From: Treponema sp.
GTDB lineage: Bacteria; Spirochaetota; Spirochaetia; Treponematales; Breznakiellaceae
DNA: 5,145 bases
Direction: 5' to 3'
Assembly (NCBI GenBank): GCA_031276685.1
Contig: JAISMQ010000131.1
Coordinates: 1 to 5,145, forward strand
Shown: positions 1 through 4,888 of the stretch, one piece after another
How positions within the stretch are numbered: the first letter of the stretch is position 1
Layout: every line of letters begins with the position of its first letter
Position numbers and translations under genes: made by a program
The notes under the pieces: generated by a model
What the model saw: only the letters and a program-made list of their open reading frames with translations
What the model was told of the DNA's origin: nothing
The model's database searches: none

Positions 1-268
1 GCAGGAAGGGGCCTTCGTTGGCAAGCTCGTAGGAAAGGTAATCTTCCCCGTGATCGGTTTGGTAGCGGCCGGCCACCGCCGCCTGTTCCGGCTGGGGGTT
101 CATCTGGACCAGGCCGCAGCTTGCGCAGCGCACGTATGAAAAGCCTTCGCAGGAAAGCCGGGGCCTGAACGCGGTCCCGCCGCAGATGGCGCAGGGAATA
201 GTTTTGCTGTTTTCCCGCCTTACGGGGGTGGACCAGGTTTTGACTGCCCGCGACGATCGCGAAGGCAC
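1..268 (-). CDS. Class I SAM-dependent methyltransferase with N-terminal zinc ribbon (partial, N-terminal part only)
   Basis: Only the first 89 codons are in the window; the catalytic domain lies beyond the left edge. Translating the minus strand from GTG 268 gives a zinc-ribbon pattern: CAIC at residues 26-29, then a YVRCASCGL stretch with cysteines 48 and 51, followed by NPQP (57-60) and a YL-containing stretch. From family knowledge, a CxxC...RCxxCGLxxxNPxP head followed by a Rossmann domain is typical of class I methyltransferases (Methyltransf_11/23 types) acting on small molecules or glycans; the substrate cannot be read here. The GTG start is chosen because a perfect GGAGGT lies 7 bases upstream. 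It immediately follows, in the same frame, the TAG stop of the M23-like gene, so it is the third gene of a translationally close-packed operon. The SAM-binding glycine loop is not visible, so the methyltransferase call is an inference from the N-terminal pattern. Confidence 0.72.
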   Translation of the reverse strand, partial: MPSRSSRAVKTWSTPVRRENSKTIPCAICGGTAFRPRLSCEGFSYVRCASCGLVQMNPQPEQAAVAGRYQTDHGEDYLSYELANEGPFL

Positions 269-1234
269 CTATTCTACCTCCAGGCGCCGTATAGAACTGT
301 TTTCGTTCCCCATTACGTCGCGGGCGATCAGTTCCAGGGTTGTCTGCCCCCTGGTAAACCAGGTTTCCCCCAGATCGAAGGCGGGGTAGGGGGCGTAGAC
401 CGAGGAAACCGGTTCCAGCCCGTTGCGGCTTAGCACGAGCGTGCCGTTTCTAACGGAGTAGGTTTCAAAGCTGAGGGATCCCGCCTCCGCGCCGTTCAGG
501 GAAACCATAATCCGGTGGGGGGCAAGCCGGATCGGGGAAGATCGGGCAAGGCTGTCCGTGACGGTGGCGATTATCGAGTAGGGGCCCTGGCTGATCCGGC
601 TTTGGCCGGGCGGGATGATCCGCCCGTCGGAAGCGCGCAGCTGGACCTGCAGGATCTGCGGGGGGCTGTCGTCGGCGAGGGGGGCGATGATCAGGGACGG
701 GTTTATCCAGCGGCGCTCGCGGCGGTCGAACAGGGCGAAGTAAAAACCTGTCTGCTCCGTCCAGCCGGACCTTCCGGCGGCGGCGAGGGCCTCCCCCCTC
801 CGGACCTGCGGGGCCGGTTCCGGGGGCCGGCCGGGCGCGTTCCCCGCGTCGCGGGCGTCCTCGAAACGGCTGTAGATCCCCAGGATCCCGTCCCCGTGAT
901 CCAGGGCGGCCCAGGCGCCCAGCGGGGAGGGGAGGCGGGAGGCGGGCGCCTCCCTGCCCCGGTAAAAGACCAGTTCGCCCTGGTCCGCCGCCAGCACCGG
1001 GCCTTCCGCCTGGAACACCGTGCCCAGGACCGGCCGGCCCTGTTCGTTCAGGCCGAAGTTGGCGCTTACCTGGCCGTCCGCGCAGGGCCAGTCCATGGCC
1101 GGGAGGAGGGCGCGGGCCCCCAGCGCGGCCGCCAGGACAAGGGCCTTCCGTGCCGCGTTTCGAAAAAGCCCCGCTTGGCGGGGCGCCTTTTTTACCGCGC
1201 GGGCCGCAGGCCGCGCGTGTGCTGGTTTCATCAT
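269..1234 (-). CDS. Exported M23/LytM-fold protein with lost zinc ligands and C-terminal Ig-like region
   Basis: About 321 residues. A basic N-terminus (about 1-30) is followed by a hydrophobic run (about 30-46, ending near ALLPAMDW), which fits a signal peptide or membrane anchor. Residues about 57-185 follow the M23 LytM/lysostaphin fold order: an NFG start, an AADQGEL turn, an LDHGDGI strand with His112, an RRGEALAAAGRSG turn, then TGFYFALFD and WINPSLI. Active family members have a first-motif His, an Asp and a final HxH. Here the first His is absent and the HxH place reads YFA (residues 165-167), so a metallopeptidase activity is unlikely and a binding or regulatory (EnvC/NlpD-like) role is inferred. 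Residues about 190-321 look like a beta-rich Ig-like domain. Start: GTG 1237, ATG 1234 and ATG 1231 are consecutive; ATG 1234 has AGGGG 7 bases upstream. It lies 11 bases after the propeller gene stop. An intrinsic-terminator hairpin overlaps codons about 15-24. Confidence 0.72.
   Translation of the reverse strand: MMKPAHARPAARAVKKAPRQAGLFRNAARKALVLAAALGARALLPAMDWPCADGQVSANFGLNEQGRPVLGTVFQAEGPVLAADQGELVFYRGREAPASRLPSPLGAWAALDHGDGILGIYSRFEDARDAGNAPGRPPEPAPQVRRGEALAAAGRSGWTEQTGFYFALFDRRERRWINPSLIIAPLADDSPPQILQVQLRASDGRIIPPGQSRISQGPYSIIATVTDSLARSSPIRLAPHRIMVSLNGAEAGSLSFETYSVRNGTLVLSRNGLEPVSSVYAPYPAFDLGETWFTRGQTTLELIARDVMGNENSSIRRLEVE
276..281 (-). promoter_or_regulatory. Shine-Dalgarno GGAGGT deciding the methyltransferase start
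   Basis: The minus strand reads GGAGGT at 281-276, exactly 7 bases before GTG 268. It sits inside the last codons of the M23-like gene and is the best ribosome site in the window. It argues that the downstream frame is a separately initiated protein and not a readthrough extension across the TAG at 271-269. Confidence 0.8.
1163..1193. terminator. Bidirectional intrinsic-terminator hairpin inside the 5' part of the M23-like gene
   Basis: A perfect 7-bp stem, GCCCCGC (1168-1174) with GCGGGGC (1178-1184), has a 3-base loop. On the minus strand it is followed directly by five T (1167-1163); on the plus strand by GCC and six T (1188-1193). This is textbook rho-independent terminator structure in both directions. 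It begins 50 bases downstream of the M23-like ATG on the minus strand, covering its codons about 15-24, and no usable in-frame start lies between it and the signal-peptide-like segment. Translating ribosomes would normally melt it, so it could act as a conditional terminator that protects or cuts transcription of the M23-like and methyltransferase genes. Function is inferred; the structure is seen directly. Confidence 0.6.
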
Positions 1235-1241
1235 CACTGTT

Positions 1242-1246
1242 TCCCC
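1242..1246 (-). promoter_or_regulatory. Ribosome binding site AGGGG of the M23-like gene
   Basis: Minus strand AGGGG at 1246-1242 overlaps the last base of the propeller gene TAG. It is 7 bases from ATG 1234, 4 from GTG 1237 and 10 from ATG 1231. The spacing favours ATG 1234 and suggests coupling to termination of the upstream gene. Confidence 0.5.
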
Positions 1247-2415
1247 TACCGTTTCCCCATCTCGAAGGCCGCCAGGACCTTGCCGCCTCCCAGATAGACC
1301 CGGGAACCGGAACGGTGGAGGAAGGCGTCGTCGCTGCGGAACGGGGCCCTAAGCACGATGGTTCCGGGCAGCCTGACGCCCACCAGTTCCATCTGCCCCG
1401 GCCGCGCCACAAGCGCGAAGAAGATCCCGCCGCCGCCCTCGGCGTCCAGGGCAAGGACCGTCCCGTCCAGCGGGATGGTCCGGTTTGCGCGGCCGCGCAG
1501 ATCGTAGACGCCGATGCCCCCCTGCCGCTCGAAGATCACCCGGCTGTCGTTGTCAATGAACGAGATATGCACGGGGCGTCTAAAGCCGTCCTCCAGGAAT
1601 TCGTGGTAGATGACCCGGAATTCGCCCCGCGCCGGGTCGCCGTAGCGTTCCAGAAGCAGGAAGCGCTGATCGTCGATGCCGGAGATGATCCCTATCCGGC
1701 TGCCGTCCTGCGAGAACGCGCAGCCCAGAATCCCCGATATCCGGGAACCGCCGGGCTCGAAAAAGTAAAACCGCCTGCCGTCCCGGTCCAAAATTTCCAC
1801 CGCCCCGTCCAGCGATCCGGTCAGGACAAAGCCTGCGGCGCCGTCAACGCAGGTAAGGGGGGCCGCGAAATCGTAGGACCAGAGGGGCCGGCCTTCCCCG
1901 TCAAGGGCGGTCAGGGTGTTCATCTCCCGGCCGATAAGGAACAGGCGGCCGTCCAGGTACAGGGGGTAGCCCTGGACGCCGCCGCTTTCGTCGATGGTAA
2001 ACAGCGAATTTCCCGCGTTGTCCAGTATTTCTATCTGTTCCGGCGCGTCATCGTACTCCGCCCAGTAGGGGGCGGAGAGGAAGACGTTCCGCTGCCTGAC
2101 CCGGTTGATGGGCAGGGTACCGCCGGGGTCCGCGTAGCCGAAATGGTCCCCCAGGCGGAAGGGCAGCGCGCCGGAGGCCGCGGCTTCGGCGGTATCGCCC
2201 GCTTCGGGGGCCTGCGCGCCGGGGAGGGGCATTGAATAGCCTGATTCCAGGGAGATAAGCCAGCGGGGGATCATGATGGTTTCCCGGGGGACGGGGCGGG
2301 CGGCGACAAATATGTACACCGCGAACAGGGCCAGCGCCCCGGCAATCCAGTATTTCCGCCTTTCCTTCGCCACTGTCCCCCCCGCGCCGTGTCCGGCGTC
2401 CCCCAAATCTGACAT
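1246..2415 (-). CDS. Membrane-anchored beta-propeller (WD40/PQQ-like) protein
   Basis: The protein has 389 residues. KERRKYW (17-23) precedes one hydrophobic helix (about 23-39), so it is probably a type II anchored protein with a large periplasmic domain. The rest is all-beta with propeller-like repeats: aspartate-rich turns such as EILDNAGN (129-136), TALDGEGRPLWSYD (169-182), EILDRDGR (207-214), FSQDGSR (234-240) and VYDLRGR (303-309), each followed by a hydrophobic strand. This matches PQQ/WD40-like propellers used as protein-binding scaffolds; no catalytic motif is seen and no partner can be named. It is the first gene of a minus-strand operon, 11 bases before the M23-like gene. Start: ATG 2415 lies about 10 bases behind a predicted transcription start and has no Shine-Dalgarno. 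GTG 2373 (before AKERRKYW) follows a G-rich run and is a serious alternative, which would remove the low-complexity first 14 residues. Confidence 0.75.
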   Translation of the reverse strand: MSDLGDAGHGAGGTVAKERRKYWIAGALALFAVYIFVAARPVPRETIMIPRWLISLESGYSMPLPGAQAPEAGDTAEAAASGALPFRLGDHFGYADPGGTLPINRVRQRNVFLSAPYWAEYDDAPEQIEILDNAGNSLFTIDESGGVQGYPLYLDGRLFLIGREMNTLTALDGEGRPLWSYDFAAPLTCVDGAAGFVLTGSLDGAVEILDRDGRRFYFFEPGGSRISGILGCAFSQDGSRIGIISGIDDQRFLLLERYGDPARGEFRVIYHEFLEDGFRRPVHISFIDNDSRVIFERQGGIGVYDLRGRANRTIPLDGTVLALDAEGGGGIFFALVARPGQMELVGVRLPGTIVLRAPFRSDDAFLHRSGSRVYLGGGKVLAAFEMGKR

Positions 2416-2437
2416 TTTGATCGGGATACAGTATTAT
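2409..2437 (+). promoter_or_regulatory. Sigma-70-type promoter of cdd
   Basis: The plus strand has CTGACA (2409-2414, 5 of 6), a 17-base spacer and TATTAT (2432-2437, 5 of 6). The expected start is about 2444-2446, which places the first purine at or next to the A of ATG 2446. This would make cdd leaderless and excludes GTG 2440 as its start. The -35 box overlaps the propeller gene start codon (2415-2413). Confidence 0.6.
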
Positions 2438-2462
2438 AAGTGCTTATGAACGTTGATGACAA
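2433..2462 (-). promoter_or_regulatory. Sigma-70-type promoter of the propeller operon
   Basis: The minus strand has TTGTCA (2462-2457, 5 of 6 to consensus), an 18-base spacer and a perfect TATAAT (2438-2433). The predicted transcription start is near 2425, giving a leader of about 10 bases before ATG 2415 without a Shine-Dalgarno. The -35 box lies inside the cdd coding region, and the -10 box overlaps the cdd -10 on the other strand. Confidence 0.65.
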
Positions 2463-2892
2463 GCAAATGGATCGCCTCTTCGCCCTTGCCCGCGCGGCGG
2501 CGGAACACGCCTACGCCCCCTACTCGAAGTTCCGGGTGGGCGCGGCCCTGCTGGCGGCGGACGGCCGGATCTTTACCGGATGCAACGTGGAAAACAGGTC
2601 CTTCGGCCTTACCGTCTGCGCCGAGCGGAACGCCGTGTTCCAGGCCGTGGCCCAGGGCTGCCGGTCCTTCGCCGCATTGGCCGTCGTTACGCCGGACAGC
2701 TCAGGCCCGGTGGGGCCCTGCGGGGCCTGCCGCCAGGTCTTAAGCGAGTTCATGGGCCCGCAGTGCCGGGTGCGTTTTGGCCCGGGAACAGGGCCGTCGT
2801 CCCCGGTGGACACGAGCCTGGGGGAGCTTCTGCCCTTCGATTCGCTGCACGATCTGGGCCTGCATTTGGCGGAAAACAGCGCGGCTTGTTGA
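2446..2892 (+). CDS. cdd: Cytidine deaminase (homotetrameric class)
   Basis: Hydrolytic deamination of cytidine and deoxycytidine to uridine and deoxyuridine in pyrimidine salvage; a soluble cytosolic enzyme. From ATG 2446 the protein has 148 residues. Family landmarks are intact: AYAPYSKFRVGAAL (about 22-35), GCNVEN (45-50, nucleoside binding), CAERNA (58-63) with zinc ligand Cys58 and catalytic Glu60, and PCGACRQ (91-97) with zinc ligands Cys92 and Cys95. LLPF and HDL near the C-terminus match the family end. Length and the three-cysteine zinc site fit the small tetrameric type (Bacillus-like), not the longer dimeric enterobacterial type. Start: ATG 2446 sits at the predicted transcription start; ATG 2467 would also give a near-normal N-terminus, and neither has a clear Shine-Dalgarno. 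GTG 2440 appears to lie upstream of the transcript. It is divergent from the propeller operon and followed after 32 bases by the HTH-PtsN gene, which has its own promoter. Confidence 0.95.
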   Translation: MNVDDKQMDRLFALARAAAEHAYAPYSKFRVGAALLAADGRIFTGCNVENRSFGLTVCAERNAVFQAVAQGCRSFAALAVVTPDSSGPVGPCGACRQVLSEFMGPQCRVRFGPGTGPSSPVDTSLGELLPFDSLHDLGLHLAENSAAC

Positions 2893-2917
2893 CATTTTGT
2901 TACATTCTCCGCATAGT
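2889..2917 (+). promoter_or_regulatory. Promoter of the HTH-PtsN gene, with the cdd stop codon inside its -35 box
   Basis: A perfect TTGACA (2889-2894), a 17-base spacer and CATAGT (2912-2917, 4 of 6 to TATAAT). The TGA of cdd (2890-2892) is part of the -35 box. The expected start is 2924-2925, the A of ATG 2925 or the base before it, so the transcript would be leaderless. Transcription through cdd could also feed this gene, since no terminator separates them. Confidence 0.6.
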
Positions 2918-2924
2918 CTGGGTA

Positions 2925-3578
2925 ATGTTAAGCGATGATATCCTGACTATCGAGGAAGTCGCCAACTACCTGCGGGTTTCCGAGCGTACCGTTTACGAGT
3001 GGATTCAGAAAGGGGAAATCCCGGCGGGTAAAATCGGTACGGTCTGGCGTTTCAAGAAGTCGGAGATCGAACGCTGGGTGAACGACCGCCTCCAGGACAG
3101 CCGCCTGCCCCCCCTGGTTTCCGCGCCGCCGGTGGCCCGCATCCTTTCCCCGGACCGGATAGTTTTTCTCAATTTTTCTTCCAAACGGGACGTGCTTGCC
3201 GCGCTCTGCGAAAATTTGGCCGCCGCCCCCCAGATAAAGAACCGCCAAGAACTGTTCACGGAGATCATGAAGCGGGACGAACTGATGAGTACCGCCATCG
3301 GCAGGGGTATCGCCATCCCCCACGTGCGGCTTTCCAGCGTCACCGATCTTGTGGTTTCCGTGGGGGTAAGCGGGACGGACATTGTCGATTTTCAAACGCT
3401 GGACGACGAGCCGGTGCGGCTGATCATCATGATCGCCGCCGCCTACAGCCAGCACGCCTACTACCTTCGGACCCTTTCGTTTTTTAGCGCGAGGCTCAAG
3501 AATTCCCAACTGCGGCGCGCCATCGTAAACGCCAGCGAGCCGCAGGAGGTGTACCGCCTGCTGAGCGGCATGCCCTAA
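2925..3578 (+). CDS. ptsN: HTH (excisionase/MerR-type) fused to a PTS IIA-Ntr (PtsN) domain
   Basis: The protein has 217 residues. Residues about 5-55 are a helix_turn_helix_17 (excisionase family) DNA-binding domain: LTIEEVANYLRVSERTVYEW, then KIGTVWRFKKSEIERWV. A proline-containing linker (about 58-76) leads into a IIA domain of the mannitol/fructose/Ntr type (about 77-215). The phosphorylation motif is AIGRGIAIPH, with acceptor His133. In classical PtsN this His receives phosphate from NPr/HPr and the protein regulates by contact with partners; it does not transport sugar. The attached HTH suggests direct DNA binding controlled by phosphorylation, an inference consistent with the HTH-IIA architecture I recall in Treponema. 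Start: ATG 2925 begins the HTH and coincides with the predicted transcription start; the frame stays open back to 2580, but that part is cdd in the wrong frame. No Shine-Dalgarno is visible. The gene is less GC-rich than its neighbours around 3160-3190. The targets are unknown. Confidence 0.9.
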   Translation: MLSDDILTIEEVANYLRVSERTVYEWIQKGEIPAGKIGTVWRFKKSEIERWVNDRLQDSRLPPLVSAPPVARILSPDRIVFLNFSSKRDVLAALCENLAAAPQIKNRQELFTEIMKRDELMSTAIGRGIAIPHVRLSSVTDLVVSVGVSGTDIVDFQTLDDEPVRLIIMIAAAYSQHAYYLRTLSFFSARLKNSQLRRAIVNASEPQEVYRLLSGMP

Positions 3579-3593
3579 GGCTTCGCGCGCGCC

Positions 3594-4853
3594 CTACTCG
3601 AACATCACCCCCAGCCATTTGGCGGCCTCGCTCACGTTCCTGCCGATAAGGCCCAGGCCGACCGCCGCCGTGGTTTCCGCCACCAGGTACTGCCGGTCCC
3701 CCAGGGGGAGGCGGGCGCCCGGCCCCTCCAGATCGGCGATTCCCATGGCGTGGCCGTATTCGCGGGAGACCATGATGCCCGCGGGTATGTTGGCCTGGGC
3801 GAGGAACAGGGCCCAGAGCATGGCCCGTGAATCGCAGTCCCCCCTGCCTTCGGTTATGGCGCTTCCCAGGTTCACGACGTCGCTGCCAATTAGGTCCCGC
3901 TCGTAGCGGAAGCCCTGCACGTAGGACAGGGCCCGGGCGGCGAGGGCGTAATCGTCAAGGCCCGCCGCGATCCCCCCCGCGCTTCCGCCCGCCGCGTCCG
4001 GCCCCGGAACGCTGCGCGTCCCGCCCAGTACGGCTTCGGCGTTCCAGCTTCGCTCCAGTTGGAACAGGGCGTCGGCAAGCCGTTCCCAGGAATCCCGGCG
4101 GATCATCCGGTAGAAGCGGCGCCAGGCTTCCTGCCACCGGGGGCCCCCCTCGAACAGGCGCAGCACCTGGAATTCCCGGTCCACAAGGCCCTGGGCCGCT
4201 TCCGCGTCCCCGCCGGCGATGCGGGCGCTCAGGGCGGTGTTGTACAGCCGCGTTTCCGCCGTTTCGCCCCGGGGCCAGGCGAATTCCGTAACGGGGCCCC
4301 AGTAGTACCGTTCCGCCCCGGTGGGGGCGATGGAATCCAGGCAGGAAAGGCTGAGAAGCTCCAGCCCCGTATTCCCCGCCGGCCCGTAGGCCAGGGCCAA
4401 AAGCTGATCCTCCCCGCGGTCCACGCAGAGGGCCCAGCCCTGGTAGGCCCGGGCCCCGCCCGCCCCCCCGCCCCGCGCAAGGGGCCTTCCCGCGCCGTCC
4501 AGGACGAACTCAATCCGGGCCAGGGCCGCGCGGAGGCCGTGGGAGTCGTAGGATTCGATTCCGCCGGGCTCCCCGGCGGGGATCCCGAGGCCGGCGCGGG
4601 CCCGCTCCAGACGCGCCGCCGGATCGCCCCCTTCCCCGCTTAGCTCCATCTCGAAAACCGCGCCCTGCCCGTTGGCGAAGGAACGCTGGGCGGCCCCCTG
4701 CGTACGGCGCTCCTGGTACCCGGGGGGCAGGTCGATCAGCACGCCGGCGTAGGGGGAGTAGGGCTCCGCGCCGAGGGGGGCAGGGCACAGGGCGGGAGGC
4801 AGGGTAAGGAACAGGGCGAGGGCGAAAACCCGCGCCGATCTTCCGCTTATCAT
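3594..4853 (-). CDS. Exported transglutaminase-like (cysteine protease fold) protein
   Basis: The protein has 419 residues. A signal peptide is visible at about 1-29: Ser/Arg-rich start, hydrophobic ALALFLTLPPALC, then a small-residue cleavage region before EPYSPY. Cys23 in the hydrophobic stretch does not form a convincing lipobox. The middle (about 35-330) is not recognised; it contains alanine/glycine-rich, low-complexity insertions around 125-135 and 284-298. The C-terminal third carries a transglutaminase/cysteine-protease-fold triad in order: EGRGDCDSRA with Cys340, EYGHAMGI with His368, and YLVAETTA with Glu393 (Asp in many members). Family knowledge suggests peptide or amide chemistry in the envelope, or a non-enzymatic fold user; no substrate can be named. 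The convergent HTH-PtsN gene ends 15 bases away, and the start is 35 bases from the divergent pseudouridine synthase ATG. ATG 4853 has no Shine-Dalgarno, and no convincing minus-strand promoter was found. No terminator was found in the 15-base convergent gap. Confidence 0.78.
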   Translation of the reverse strand: MISGRSARVFALALFLTLPPALCPAPLGAEPYSPYAGVLIDLPPGYQERRTQGAAQRSFANGQGAVFEMELSGEGGDPAARLERARAGLGIPAGEPGGIESYDSHGLRAALARIEFVLDGAGRPLARGGGAGGARAYQGWALCVDRGEDQLLALAYGPAGNTGLELLSLSCLDSIAPTGAERYYWGPVTEFAWPRGETAETRLYNTALSARIAGGDAEAAQGLVDREFQVLRLFEGGPRWQEAWRRFYRMIRRDSWERLADALFQLERSWNAEAVLGGTRSVPGPDAAGGSAGGIAAGLDDYALAARALSYVQGFRYERDLIGSDVVNLGSAITEGRGDCDSRAMLWALFLAQANIPAGIMVSREYGHAMGIADLEGPGARLPLGDRQYLVAETTAAVGLGLIGRNVSEAAKWLGVMFE

Positions 4854-4876
4854 GGCGCTTTCAAAATCTGTATAAT
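4847..4876 (+). promoter_or_regulatory. Probable promoter of the pseudouridine synthase gene
   Basis: A perfect TATAAT (4871-4876) lies 18 bases after TTATCA (4847-4852, 4 of 6 to TTGACA). The expected start is about 4883-4885, leaving a leader of roughly 4-6 bases before ATG 4889. The -35 box overlaps the start codon of the divergent transglutaminase-like gene. Confidence 0.5.
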
Positions 4877-4888
4877 TCCCCCCTGCCG

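Noticed and set aside
515..1297. Plus-strand open frame of 260 codons opposite the M23-like gene
   Set aside because: Antisense shadow with biased Gly/Arg/Pro content and no start signals; it also reads through the terminator hairpin.
465..1454. Minus-strand open frame of 329 codons overlapping two genes
   Set aside because: Arg/Gly/Pro-rich frame-shifted shadow crossing the boundary of the propeller and M23-like genes; no family resemblance.
1150..2235. Plus-strand open frame of 361 codons opposite the propeller gene
   Set aside because: Composition reflects GC-rich antisense shadowing. It has no recognisable domain, no ribosome site or promoter, and it overlaps a well-supported propeller gene.
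2440..2445. GTG 2440 as start of cdd
   Set aside because: It overlaps the end of the -10 region and would lie upstream of the predicted transcript start; it adds only two residues.
2580..2924. Upstream extension of the HTH-PtsN frame back to ATG 2580
   Set aside because: This stretch is cdd read in another frame; the conserved HTH starts right after ATG 2925, which has its own promoter.
2928..3509. Minus-strand open frame opposite the HTH-PtsN gene
   Set aside because: The plus strand carries two clear conserved domains, and the antisense product matches nothing.
3542..3561. Hairpin near the end of the HTH-PtsN gene as a terminator
   Set aside because: GCAGG/CCTGC arms can pair through a mismatch, but the loop is too small, no T run follows, and it lies within the coding sequence.
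4869..4874. Minus-strand TATACA as -10 box for the transglutaminase-like gene
   Set aside because: Only 4 of 6 to consensus, with no acceptable -35 at 16-18 bases; not strong enough to list.
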